DNA of 64,000 bases, taken from NCBI GenBank assembly GCA_963695445.1, contig CAVOGV010000001.1, forward strand, positions 124,001 to 188,000, read 5' to 3'. A program made the position numbers and the translations under genes. The number at the start of each line of letters is the position of its first letter. Position 1 is the first letter of the stretch. Below the pieces are notes generated by a model. It worked only from the letters and a program-made list of their open reading frames with translations, made no database searches and was not told the origin of the DNA. This document shows positions 51,431 through 59,731 of this stretch, one piece after another. This stretch comes from Thiohalocapsa sp963695445 (GTDB taxonomy: Bacteria > Pseudomonadota > Gammaproteobacteria > Chromatiales > Chromatiaceae).

Positions 51431-51680
51431 GAAATCGGCGCCCCCATGGAGCGCCGACCTCCGGTCTGCCAGGGCGCGCTAGCGCCCTTGAGAACGCGCC
51501 GCAGACCAGCGGATCCGCGCGAAACCCGAGCCGCCTGACGGCGGCGGGCCGACTAGAAGTCGGCGGTCCCATGGAGCGCCGACCTCTGGTCGGCTAGGGC
51601 GCGCTAGCGCCCTTGAGGACGCACCGCAGATGAGCGGAGCCGCGCGAAGCCCGAGCCGCCTGGCGGCGGCGGACCGACTA
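51431..51680. repeat. Tandem duplication of a 125-bp hairpin-rich unit
   Basis: Two head-to-tail units, 51431-51555 and 51556-51680, with an exact 125-base period and only scattered differences. Each contains GCCGACCTcyGGTCkGC and the hairpin GGGCGCGCTAGCGCCC, and ends with a GGCGGcGGrCCGACTAG segment. The second unit ends on the stop codon of the pentapeptide gene (51678-51680). It is different from repeat families 1-3. Confidence 0.8.
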
Positions 51681-52532
51681 GCGCAGGTTCTGCTTATAGC
51701 TCGGCACCTTGGCGTTGAGCGCCTTGGAGAAGTTGGCGAACTCCATGGTGACACTCGCCAGCTCGACGCCGCTGAAGTTTGCGCCTTCCACGTTGGCGCC
51801 GCGCAGGATGGCTCCGCCGAGCACCGCGTGGCTGAAGTCGACGTGACTGAGGTTCGCATTGCGGAAGTTGGCGTCCTGGGCCGAGACGTTGCGCAGTTTG
51901 GCGTTGCGCAGGTCGGCGCCCTCGAAGTTGGCCAGGTTTACCACCGTGAAGCCGTCCGGCTGGGCGCTGGTGAGGTCGGCGTCGTGCAGGCTGGCCTTGG
52001 CCAGGTTGGCGTCGTTGAGGTGACAGTCGCGCAGGTCCGCGCTGCAGAGGTTGGTGCCACGCAGGTTGGCTTGGATGAACAGTGCCTTGGGCGCCGTGAC
52101 GTGACACAGGTTGCTGTGGGAGAAATCGGTGCCGCGCATGTCCGCACAGCGCAGGTTGGTCTGTTGCAGATTGGCGTTGCGTATCTCGGCATTGCGCAGG
52201 TCGGCGCCTTCCAGGTTGGCTCGACTCAGATTGGCGCCGGTGAAGACGGCCGCATTGGCGGTGCGGTTGGAGCCGGCGCGCACCCGTGCCAGGTCGGCAC
52301 CGCTCAGGTCCGCGTCGTTGAGATGGGCGCTCAAGAGTCGCGCGCCGCGCAGTGATGCGCCACCGAGGTCGGCCGCCACCAGATCGGTGAACTCCAGGTT
52401 TGCGTTGCTTAGATCGGCACCGACGAGATCGGCCCCGTTCAGGCGCATGTCGCGCAGGTCTGCCCCCGCCAGTGAATCGCCGTCGATAGTGGCAAGGACG
52501 TCGCCGGTCTGCTTGTGTGTGATCTGGACCAT
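51678..52532 (-). CDS. Pentapeptide-repeat protein
   Basis: A 284-residue protein in which almost all of the sequence is A(D/N)LXX pentapeptides, e.g. ADLRDMRLNGADLVGADLSN. This folds as a right-handed quadrilateral beta helix. A short non-repeat N-terminus (MVQITHKQTGDVLATIDG) precedes the repeats and the C-terminus is a short loop. Some such proteins mimic DNA and protect gyrase (Qnr, MfpA), but most have unknown roles and there is no specific sign here. It converges on the AAA+ gene across the tandem repeat. Confidence 0.92.
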   Translation of the reverse strand: MVQITHKQTGDVLATIDGDSLAGADLRDMRLNGADLVGADLSNANLEFTDLVAADLGGASLRGARLLSAHLNDADLSGADLARVRAGSNRTANAAVFTGANLSRANLEGADLRNAEIRNANLQQTNLRCADMRGTDFSHSNLCHVTAPKALFIQANLRGTNLCSADLRDCHLNDANLAKASLHDADLTSAQPDGFTVVNLANFEGADLRNAKLRNVSAQDANFRNANLSHVDFSHAVLGGAILRGANVEGANFSGVELASVTMEFANFSKALNAKVPSYKQNLR

Positions 52533-52730
52533 GGTTCCTCCTTTGCGGGCCGCTCCCGGTTGTTTTAATTCTATTAGATCCTGCAGGTCTTGCCGGAAAA
52601 CCTGGGCGTCATCCAGCCGCGGCGATGGCGACGTGATCGGCTATGCTATCGCCCCGGCATGCGACCGGCAGCGAACGATCGTCGGACGCACGCACAGCAC
52701 CAATCAGAAGACCGCCCAGAGGAGACGACG

Positions 52731-54008
52731 ATGAAGCTCGAGACACTCGCGATCCATGCCGGCTACGAGCCGGACCCGACCACCAAGGCGGTGGCCACGC
52801 CGATCTACCAGACCACCAGCTACGCCTTCGACGACACCCAGCACGGTGCCGACCTGTTCGACCTGAAGGTGCCGGGCAACATCTACACCCGGATCATGAA
52901 CCCCACCAGCGATGTGCTGGAGAAGCGGGCGGCAGCGATGGAGGGCGGTGTCGGCGGCCTGGCGCTGGCCTCGGGCATGGCGGCGGTCACCTATTCGATC
53001 TTCACCATCGCCCAGGCCGGTGACAACATCGTCGCCACCTCGACCCTGTACGGCGGCACCTACAACCTGTTCGCGCATACGCTGCCGCGACTCGGGATCA
53101 AGGTGCGCCTGGTGGCGCCGAACGACATCGACGCCATGGCCGCGAACATCGACGCCAATACCAAGGCCGTGTTCGTCGAGTCCATCGGCAACCCGGCCGG
53201 CAACGTGGCGGACCTGCGCGCGATCTCGGACATGGCTCATGCCCACGGCGTGCCGGTCATCGTCGACAACACGGTGCCGAGCCCGTACCTGTGCCGGCCC
53301 TTCGAGCACGGCTGCGACATCGTCGTGCATGCACTGACCAAGTACATGGGCGGCCATGGCACCACCATCGGCGGCGTGTTGGTGGATTCCGGCAAGTTCC
53401 CCTGGGCCGAGCACGCGGATCGTTTTCCGATGCTCAATGAGCCGGACGTCTCCTACCACGGCGTGGTCTACACCGAGGCGCTCGGCCCGGCGGCCTACAT
53501 CGGCCGCGCCCGCGTGGTGCCGCTGCGCAACATGGGCAGCGCCATCTCGCCGTTCAACAGCTTCCTGATCCTGCAAGGCATCGAGACCCTGCCGGTGCGC
53601 ATGGACCGCCACTGCGAGAACGCCGTTGCCGTCGCCAATTATCTGAAGGATCACCCCAAGGTGGAATGGGTGCGCTATGCCGGCCTGCCGGACAGCCCGG
53701 ACTATCCGCTGGTGCAGAAGTACATGGACGGCGGCAAGGCCAGCTCGATCCTGTCCTTCGGTATTAAGGGCGGCAAACAGGCCGGCGCGGGCTTCATCGA
53801 CGCATTGCAACTCGCGGTGCGGTTGGTCAACATCGGCGACGCCAAGACCCTGGCCTGCCATCCGGCCACCACCACCCACCGCCAGCTGTCACCGGAAGAA
53901 CTGGCCTCCGCCGGTGTGTCCGAGGACCTGGTGCGGCTGTCCATCGGCATCGAGCACATCGACGACATCATCGCCGACCTCGACCAGGCGCTCGCGGCAG
54001 CGGGCTGA
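52731..54008 (+). CDS. O-acetylhomoserine aminocarboxypropyltransferase/sulfhydrylase (Cys/Met metabolism PLP enzyme)
   Basis: PLP enzyme of 425 residues making homocysteine from O-acetylhomoserine and sulfide, or a related gamma-substitution. It starts MKLETLAIHAGYEPDPTTKA after AGAGGAG. Motifs include YTRIMNPTSDVLEKRAA, ALASGMAAVTYSI, the PLP region DNTVPSPYLCRPFEHG and the Schiff-base lysine in HALTKYMGGHGT. The length (about 425) fits the MetY subgroup rather than shorter cystathionine enzymes; methionine gamma-lyase is the alternative. Confidence 0.9.
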   Translation: MKLETLAIHAGYEPDPTTKAVATPIYQTTSYAFDDTQHGADLFDLKVPGNIYTRIMNPTSDVLEKRAAAMEGGVGGLALASGMAAVTYSIFTIAQAGDNIVATSTLYGGTYNLFAHTLPRLGIKVRLVAPNDIDAMAANIDANTKAVFVESIGNPAGNVADLRAISDMAHAHGVPVIVDNTVPSPYLCRPFEHGCDIVVHALTKYMGGHGTTIGGVLVDSGKFPWAEHADRFPMLNEPDVSYHGVVYTEALGPAAYIGRARVVPLRNMGSAISPFNSFLILQGIETLPVRMDRHCENAVAVANYLKDHPKVEWVRYAGLPDSPDYPLVQKYMDGGKASSILSFGIKGGKQAGAGFIDALQLAVRLVNIGDAKTLACHPATTTHRQLSPEELASAGVSEDLVRLSIGIEHIDDIIADLDQALAAAG

Positions 54009-54099
54009 GCTGGCGCCTATCAGGGAGCAGATCGAGACCGACAAGATCATCAAGAGATCGAGCCGCAAACGAACGCGCATGGATGCGCACCCTTCCAAA

Positions 54100-54263
54100 G
54101 GGCCAAGCGCCAACGGCCTGGAGCCTATATTGCGGAATGGTGCTGTACGGAGGCCCTAGCCCTCGGCGGTTAGCCCACTCGGAAGAATGCGCTGGCGCAA
54201 AGACATGGCACCGTACGCTCGCCGGCCCGAGGCATCGCCTTACTAGCCACTCGAAACTTCCCC
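54100..54263. repeat. Dispersed repeat region, family 1 arms followed by a family 2 end (copy C)
   Basis: Left arm GGGCCAAGCGCCAACGGCC (54100-54118), right arm with GGCCCTAGCCCTCGGCGG and TTAGCCC, and a centre TATTGCGGAATGGTGCTGTA. The tail is degraded. At the right end GGCATCGCCTTACTAGCCAC and TCGAAACTTCCCC match family 2, ending one base before the next ATG at 54264 (the amidotransferase start). Confidence 0.75.
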
Positions 54264-54956
54264 ATGCGTATCCACTGTTTACAACACGTCCCCTTCGAAG
54301 GCCCGGCGCGAATTGGTGACTGGGCCGCTCGGCGCGGGCATCCGCTCACGATCAGTCATCTCTATGCCGGTGATTCGTTGCCGGATCTAGACAGCTTCGA
54401 TCGGCTGGTCGTCATGGGCGGGCCAATGGGCGTCAGCGACGAAGCGGAACACAGTTGGCTCAGCCACGAGAAGGCCCGCATCGAGGAGGCCATTGCCGCT
54501 GGCAAGTCCGTGGTGGGTATCTGCCTTGGCGCGCAGTTGATCGCCGAGGCACTCGGCGCACGCGTCTTCCGCAACCCGGTGAAGGAGATCGGCTGGTTCC
54601 CGATCCAGCTCACCGAGGCCGGCCTGGCGCAACCGTTGTGCGACGGGCTCCCCGCAACAGCCGAGGTCTTTCATTGGCACGGGGACACCTTCACGCTGCC
54701 GCCTGGGGCCGTGCAACTGGCGCGCAGCGCCCACTGCGAGCAACAGGCGTTCCTGTTCGACGACCGCGTGCTCGGCCTGCAGTTTCATCTAGAATCGACG
54801 CCAGAGAGTATCGCGGCCATCTGCACCCACTGTGCCGATGAACTGGTGCCGGCCCCCACGGTTCAGACCGCGGCCGAAATGCACGAGGCCGACATCGATA
54901 CCTACGCAAGCATCAATCAGCTGCTGGAGACCGTGCTAGACCGGTTGCCGGACTAA
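54264..54956 (+). CDS. Class I glutamine amidotransferase-like protein (GMP-synthase-like)
   Basis: A stand-alone amidotransferase domain of 230 residues. The catalytic Cys is in SVVGICLGAQLIAE, and the His-Glu pair in LGLQFHLESTPES; VVMGGPMGVSDE is the oxyanion-region strand. No synthase domain follows. Such proteins are often annotated GuaA-like; the amide acceptor is unknown, and glutathione- or gamma-glutamyl-hydrolysis are alternatives. Its leader is occupied by a repeat ending at the start codon. Confidence 0.88.
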   Translation: MRIHCLQHVPFEGPARIGDWAARRGHPLTISHLYAGDSLPDLDSFDRLVVMGGPMGVSDEAEHSWLSHEKARIEEAIAAGKSVVGICLGAQLIAEALGARVFRNPVKEIGWFPIQLTEAGLAQPLCDGLPATAEVFHWHGDTFTLPPGAVQLARSAHCEQQAFLFDDRVLGLQFHLESTPESIAAICTHCADELVPAPTVQTAAEMHEADIDTYASINQLLETVLDRLPD

Positions 54957-55026
54957 TGTCCCGCAGAGTCGTCGGGAGCAAGCATGAGCGATTGCTCGGC
55001 CATCTGGCTTTCGGGCAGATTCTGAC

Positions 55027-55611
55027 ATGACCACAAACCCTCCCAAACGTTGTGCCTGGTGCGGCACCGATCCGCTCTACGTCGCGTATCACGACCAGGA
55101 ATGGGGCTTACCGGTGCGCGACGAGCAGCGCTTGTTCGAATTTCTGATCCTGGAGGGTGCCCAGGCCGGTCTGAGTTGGCTGACCATCCTGCGTAAGCGC
55201 GAGGGTTACCGCCGCGCCTTCCATGGCTTCGATGCCGAGCGCATCGCCCGCTTCGATGCGATCGACATCGCTCGGCTGCGGGTTGACGCCGGCATCGTCC
55301 GCAATCGGCTCAAGATCGACGCGGCGGTAAGCAATGCGCGCGCGTTGCTCAGGTTGCAGCAGTCGGGGGCAACGCTGGCGGAGACGCTGTGGCGGCATGT
55401 CGACGGTGAGCCACGCCACAACCGCTGGACGCACCCGGACGAGGTGCCCGCAACGACACCGGAATCCGACGCCATGAGCCGCGACCTGAAACAGCTCGGC
55501 TTTCGCTTCGTCGGCCCCACCATCTGCTACGCGCTGATGCAGGCCACCGGTATGGTCAACGATCATCTGACCGACTGCTTTCGTCACCGAGAGCTGTCCC
55601 TGCCTCACTAA
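55027..55611 (+). CDS. tag: DNA-3-methyladenine glycosylase I
   Basis: Excises 3-methyladenine from alkylated DNA; 194 residues, full length. It has RCAWCGTDPLYVAYHDQEWG (zinc-ligand Cys and His), the FEFLILEGAQAGLSWLTILRKR helix region with the base-recognition Glu, FVGPTICYALMQATGMVNDH and the terminal CFRH zinc ligands. It lies 70 bp after the amidotransferase. Confidence 0.96.
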   Translation: MTTNPPKRCAWCGTDPLYVAYHDQEWGLPVRDEQRLFEFLILEGAQAGLSWLTILRKREGYRRAFHGFDAERIARFDAIDIARLRVDAGIVRNRLKIDAAVSNARALLRLQQSGATLAETLWRHVDGEPRHNRWTHPDEVPATTPESDAMSRDLKQLGFRFVGPTICYALMQATGMVNDHLTDCFRHRELSLPH

Positions 55612-55720
55612 CCGAGCGTGGGAACGAAGCAGAGCGTTACTGGCCTAATCTGGCTCTAGGCATGTCTCCGACTGGCGAGACCACGTCGCCGCGGCGCTGA
55701 AGTTGTATGTTCCCGCGAGT

Positions 55721-55844
55721 GGGCCAAGCGCCGATGGCCGGACGCCGCCATACAGCGCGATTGCGGACGGTTGGCCCTCGGCCGTTCCAACAGCAAGCGC
55801 GCTATCGCCGTAAAACTTGACGCATCTGCAAACACGTTGCGCCC
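55721..55844. repeat. Dispersed compound repeat, family 1 (copy D)
   Basis: Left arm GGGCCAAGCGCCGATGGCC (55721-55739), right arm GGTTGGCCCTCGGCC, then the tail CCGTAAAACTTGACGCATCT followed by GCAAACACGTTGCGC. This is the clearest full element with copy B. It sits 25 bp before the PDZ gene start. Confidence 0.85.
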
Positions 55845-55868
55845 TCAGCAACCGAGACCCTACAACGA

Positions 55869-56783
55869 ATGACGATGAACCGAACCACCCTCATCACTTC
55901 CGCCGCCACCTTCGCCATCGGCCTGCTGACCGGGGCGCTGGTGTTCTCGCAGCCAGCACCATCACCCGGCGCTGATCCGGTGCAGTCGGCGACGGAATCG
56001 TCTGAGCCAGCCGAAGCGGCGCCTGCCGCGACCGCGGAGTCCACGATCGCCGCAGTTCGCGCCATCGAAGCGGACAGCGATGCGCCTCCATCCGATGCAG
56101 AGGCCCCGGAGGTCGCTGTGCTGCTTGCTCGTATCGACGACATCAGTCAAGGCTGGGGCCGCATGCAGGCAGAACTGGCGACGCTGCGCCAGCGTATCGG
56201 TGAATTGGAGCAGCGCGGCGCCCAGACCGCGGCACAGGATGGCACCGCTGACAACCGGCCCTCACGCCCGAACACGCCAGACGAGCAACGAAACGCGCTG
56301 CTGCGCGCCGGCGTCACCGCGGATGTGGCTGAGGACATCATCTGGCGCCGCGCGCAGGTGTCGCTGGAACGACTCGATCTGCGCGACCAGGCCATCCGAG
56401 AGGGTTGGCTCAACACCGACCGTTATCGCGAGGAACTGCGGAAGATCAACGAGCAACGCGTCTCTATGCGCGACGAAATCGGCGTCGACGCCTACGACCG
56501 CTATCTGTTCGAGACCGGTCAGGACAACCGCGTGCTGGTGGACTCCGTGATTCCGGGCTCCGCCGGAGAAGACAGCGGCATGCTGCACGGAGACGTCATC
56601 GAGCGCTATGGCGATCAGCCGGTCTACGATTTCCGCGACCTGCGCACCGCCACCAGCGACGGTGAACGCGGGGAACTGGTACCGGTGACGGTGCGTCGTG
56701 GTAGAGAACTCGTCGAGTTGTTGCTGCCGCGCGGCCCGATCGGCATTGGTCTGGACGCGACTCGAATCGATCCCAGTCGCTGA
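55869..56783 (+). CDS. PDZ-domain protein with N-terminal membrane anchor
   Basis: A 304-residue protein. A hydrophobic N-terminal segment (TSAATFAIGLLTGALVFS) is a signal anchor, so the rest is likely periplasmic. An Ala/Ser/Pro-rich linker and a short coiled coil (ISQGWGRMQAELATLRQRIG) follow. The C-terminal PDZ domain (VLVDSVIPGSAGEDSG, VIERYGDQPVYDFRDLRTA) is like those in HtrA/DegP, but no protease domain is present. It may act as an adaptor; partner unknown. Confidence 0.8.
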   Translation: MTMNRTTLITSAATFAIGLLTGALVFSQPAPSPGADPVQSATESSEPAEAAPAATAESTIAAVRAIEADSDAPPSDAEAPEVAVLLARIDDISQGWGRMQAELATLRQRIGELEQRGAQTAAQDGTADNRPSRPNTPDEQRNALLRAGVTADVAEDIIWRRAQVSLERLDLRDQAIREGWLNTDRYREELRKINEQRVSMRDEIGVDAYDRYLFETGQDNRVLVDSVIPGSAGEDSGMLHGDVIERYGDQPVYDFRDLRTATSDGERGELVPVTVRRGRELVELLLPRGPIGIGLDATRIDPSR

Positions 56784-56897
56784 CCTGTCGAGCAATACAC
56801 GCCATTTTCCGGGTTGCATCCTGGGTTATTCGCCTGCACTGTATCAGCATCTTGCCAAAGCGCAGTTCCGCGCAGGCGCAGCCAAGTGGTTATTTCG

Positions 56898-57320
56898 ATG
56901 GCAGAACTTACAGCCGATGAACGCCTTTCCCTGACCCGTCGCGTCATGAGCCTGCTCGAGAGTTGGAATCTCAGCGCGCAGGACATGATCATGCTGTTGC
57001 AACTTCCGGAAGGGATCAAGGCCCGCAACATCTCCCGCTTTCGCGATGAAATGGCGTTCCCGGCGGACGTCAACGTCGATCGCCGCGTCGGCTACCTGCT
57101 GCGCATCGAGGAGGCGCTAGGCACCTACTTCCCACGCAACCCGGAGATGCGGGACATGTGGGTCAAGCGTGGCAACAAGCAGTTCGGCAAGCGTGCACCC
57201 ATTGCCGTCATGGTCGAAGACGGCGAGAGCGGGCTGATCTCGGTGCTGTCGCACCTGGACTGCACCTTTGCGTGGGATTTGACCGGCTCCAAGACCGAGT
57301 ATAGCGCCGCCGCCAGCTGA
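56898..57320 (+). CDS. Solo MbcA/ParS/Xre-antitoxin-like (DUF2384) protein
   Basis: A 140-residue protein. The N-terminus is helical (LTRRVMSLLESWNLSAQDMIM) and Xre-like, the C-terminus has RNPEMRDMWVKRGNKQFGKRAPIAVM and a final strand region, resembling the toxin-binding domain of MbcA/ParS antitoxins. The normal partner, a RES-domain ADP-ribosyl/NAD-degrading toxin, is not adjacent on either side, so this is a solo member and may be a regulator. The start at ATG 56898 is tentative; the frame opens at 56814. Confidence 0.7.
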   Translation: MAELTADERLSLTRRVMSLLESWNLSAQDMIMLLQLPEGIKARNISRFRDEMAFPADVNVDRRVGYLLRIEEALGTYFPRNPEMRDMWVKRGNKQFGKRAPIAVMVEDGESGLISVLSHLDCTFAWDLTGSKTEYSAAAS

Positions 57321-57532
57321 GCTCGGAACCAGGATGACATCCTCGGCCCATTCCCCCGCGATCAGGGCCAACGATCGGCGTCTGCAGCAAAGCGCGGGGA
57401 AACGCCGAATCGCACCTGAGCGTCCCGCTCAGCGGGCGCCGGTCATTGCGTTATGGCGACGCATTTTCCGCGCTGATGGTTATGATGCGCTGCCCAACCC
57501 TTTTTGGTCTAACTCCGCAGAGGACATCTTCC

Positions 57533-57745
57533 ATGAAGCTGAGCGCCCGCAACAGCCTAGCCGGCACCATCCGCAAGATCACCCCCGGCGCCGTCAACGC
57601 CGAGGTGGAGATCGAGGTGGCGCCGGGTGTCGTCATCACGTCCATCATCACCATGTCGTCGGTTCAGTCCTTGGGCCTGAAGGAAGGCGGCGAGGCGTTC
57701 GCGGTGATCAAGGCGTCCAACGTGATGATCGGTGTGGACCACTAA
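57533..57745 (+). CDS. Molbindin (Mop) molybdate/tungstate-binding protein
   Basis: A 70-residue protein consisting of one Mop (TOBE-like) domain: MKLSARNSLAGTIRKITPG, then AVNAEVEIEV, and the closing AFAVIKASNVMIGVD. It has AGAGGA upstream of ATG 57533. Such proteins oligomerise to bind several oxyanions in the cytoplasm. The neighbouring leftward tupA, tupC and tupB genes give tungstate or molybdate as likely ligand. It is divided from them by a convergent gap of 210 bp. Confidence 0.9.
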   Translation: MKLSARNSLAGTIRKITPGAVNAEVEIEVAPGVVITSIITMSSVQSLGLKEGGEAFAVIKASNVMIGVDH

Positions 57746-57955
57746 TTGGGTCACAACCCCAGGGCCGGCGGCAGCGTGTCTGCCTGACCGGGGCCTTATT
57801 CGGTCCGGAACGATTGGCGACAGAAGGGGCCGATGTCTCAAGCTGCGCAATGTTGCGTTACTCCGATCCCCGGCCGTGGGCGCTTAGCTCACTCGAAGCA
57901 ACGCAAGTTTGAGCAGCTCGGCGTCGCACCCCCATCGGCGTGAGTCAGAGCCGCG
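57746..57955. other. Convergent gap with degraded repeat-like sequence
   Basis: This gap of 210 bases between mop and tupA has no gene. It contains GGGCCGGCGGCAGC and CCCCGGCCGTGGGCGCTTAG with GCTCACTCGAAGC, which resemble decayed family 1 arms, but the match is weaker than in copies A-E and G. Confidence 0.4.
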
Positions 57956-58798
57956 CTAGGGTCGGTAATTCGGATAAAACAATTGTTGCCCGTCCACCTT
58001 ATAGGCCGCGATTGCCGCCTGCCCCTCGTCGCTCAGGATCCAATCGATAAAGGCTTGACCGGCCTCGGCCTTTACCTTCGGGTGCTTCTCCGGGTTCACC
58101 AGGATGATGCCGTACTGGTTGAATAGACTCGGGTCGCCTTCAACCAGGATCTCGTAGTCCCCCTTGTTGCCGAAGCTGATCCAGGTGCCGCGATCCGTGA
58201 GTGTGTAGGCGCCCATACCGACGGCGGCGTTCAAAGTTGCACCCATGCCGGAGCCGGTCTCCCGGTACCACTGGCCACTTGCATCGGTCGGATTGACGGC
58301 GGCCCCCTTCCATAGCGCCTTTTCCTTCTTGTGCGTCCCGGAGTTGTCACCGCGCGATGCAAACAGGGCGCCAGAATCGGCGATGGTCTTCAGCGCCTCT
58401 GCGGCATCTTTGCTGCCGGCGATCTTGGCCGGATCGGCCGCCGGCCCGACGATGACAAAGTCGTTGTACATGACATCGAACCGCTCGACACCGAACCCGT
58501 CGGCAACGAACTGCTCCTCCGCCGGCTTGGCATGCACTAGCAGAACGTCGCCGTCGCCGTTCTCGGCGTTCTTGATGGCCTGACCCGTGCCGACAGCGAC
58601 GACGTTGACCTGGATGCCGGTCTTGTCCGTGAACTGGGGCAGGATTGCGTCATAAAGTCCCGAATTGGCGGTGGACGTGGTCGACTGCAGGATGATCGAC
58701 TCCGCCGCCATGGCGACGCTGACGCCGGCACTCCAGAGCACAACGATGCCGAGGGCCAGGGTCCGCAAGTATCTGATCGGATGAGTTGCTTGCCGCAT
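57956..58798 (-). CDS. tupA: Tungstate/molybdate ABC transporter substrate-binding protein
   Basis: Periplasmic binding protein of 280 residues with signal peptide (RYLRTLALGIVVLWSAGVSVAMA). The mature start IILQSTTSTANSGLYDAI contains the TTSxxxxSGL motif characteristic of TupA rather than ModA. Further conserved segments are ENGDGDVLLVHAKP and FASRGDNSGTHKKEK. It is the last gene of the leftward tupB-tupC-tupA unit, separated from tupC by 147 bp. Confidence 0.9.
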   Translation of the reverse strand: MRQATHPIRYLRTLALGIVVLWSAGVSVAMAAESIILQSTTSTANSGLYDAILPQFTDKTGIQVNVVAVGTGQAIKNAENGDGDVLLVHAKPAEEQFVADGFGVERFDVMYNDFVIVGPAADPAKIAGSKDAAEALKTIADSGALFASRGDNSGTHKKEKALWKGAAVNPTDASGQWYRETGSGMGATLNAAVGMGAYTLTDRGTWISFGNKGDYEILVEGDPSLFNQYGIILVNPEKHPKVKAEAGQAFIDWILSDEGQAAIAAYKVDGQQLFYPNYRP

Positions 58799-58945
58799 AG
58801 ATGTCTCCTGGTCTGTCTGGTTTCTGGTCGGTCTTCGGGGGTGCTGACCGAATCCTGACTCGGCGTCGCCGGTCGCGATTGGACCGGGCGCCGCAATGTT
58901 TCAGCATGATCTATGCCGAATGGTCGTCAGGGCGCCGCTCGATTA

Positions 58946-59731
58946 TCAGAACACGAGCCGGCCGCTCAGGTAGTCCGCCGCGGCCTGTGATTCCGGTTGG
59001 TCGAAAAAGCGCATCGCGTCGGTCTGCTCCGCGACGCGACCGTGGTGCAGAAAGACCACCTCGCCGGCGAGCCGGCGCGCCTGGCCGAGGTCGTGGGTGA
59101 CGAACACGATCTTGGTGCCCGCCGCATGGGCCTGACGCACCAGCCCCTCGATGGCCGCGGTCGCGGACGGATCGAGGCTCGCCGTCGGCTCGTCCAGAAA
59201 CAATACTTCTGGTTCAGTGGCCAGCGCGCGGGCCAGCGCGAGCCGTTGCTGTTCGCCGCCGGACAATAGTCGTGCCGGCTGCCGCGCTCGTTCTGACAGG
59301 CCCACATGGCGCAGCAACTCATCGCGTCGGGCGGCGCTGCGACGGCCGCTGACGTGTAGCGCGAAGTCCAGATTGGCACGCACTGATCGGCGCAGCAACA
59401 CCGGGCGCTGGAACACCAAGGCCTGGCGTCGGCGCACGTCCTCCCCCTGACCGGCCGCGTCATGCCAGCGGATCTCGCCGCAGCTTGGTGTCAGCAGCCC
59501 ATGCAGCAGGCGCAGCAGCAGGCTCTTGCCCGCCCCGTTCGGCCCCATGATCACGCTCAGCGGGCCCGCGTGCAGGGTCAGGTCGAGTTCGTCGATCAGG
59601 TTCCGGAGACCCGCGCGATAGACCAGGCCGCGTACCTCCAGCGGCAGCAATGGGCGTTTGCCGTCGGCCATGATTGTGGGGATAGCCGCGGCCACGGTCG
59701 GCTCGCGATGCAATGCGGCGGCCTCATCCAT
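58946..59731 (-). CDS. tupC: Tungstate/molybdate ABC transporter ATP-binding protein
   Basis: ATPase of 261 residues. Walker A is MGPNGAGKSLLLRLL, Q loop VFQRPVLLRRSV, signature LLSGGEQQRLALARAL and Walker B VLFLDEPTASLD with the H loop FVTHDLG. The start is ATG 59731 or 59737. It overlaps the end of tupB by a few bases, so the two are coupled. It supplies energy to the TupB permease. Confidence 0.9.
   Translation of the reverse strand: MDEAAALHREPTVAAAIPTIMADGKRPLLPLEVRGLVYRAGLRNLIDELDLTLHAGPLSVIMGPNGAGKSLLLRLLHGLLTPSCGEIRWHDAAGQGEDVRRRQALVFQRPVLLRRSVRANLDFALHVSGRRSAARRDELLRHVGLSERARQPARLLSGGEQQRLALARALATEPEVLFLDEPTASLDPSATAAIEGLVRQAHAAGTKIVFVTHDLGQARRLAGEVVFLHHGRVAEQTDAMRFFDQPESQAAADYLSGRLVF

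Noticed and set aside
56898..57320. Cyanate lyase-like protein
   Set aside because: The N-terminal helices look superficially similar, but the C-terminal part fits the MbcA/ParS type and the catalytic Arg/Glu/Ser of cyanase are not seen.
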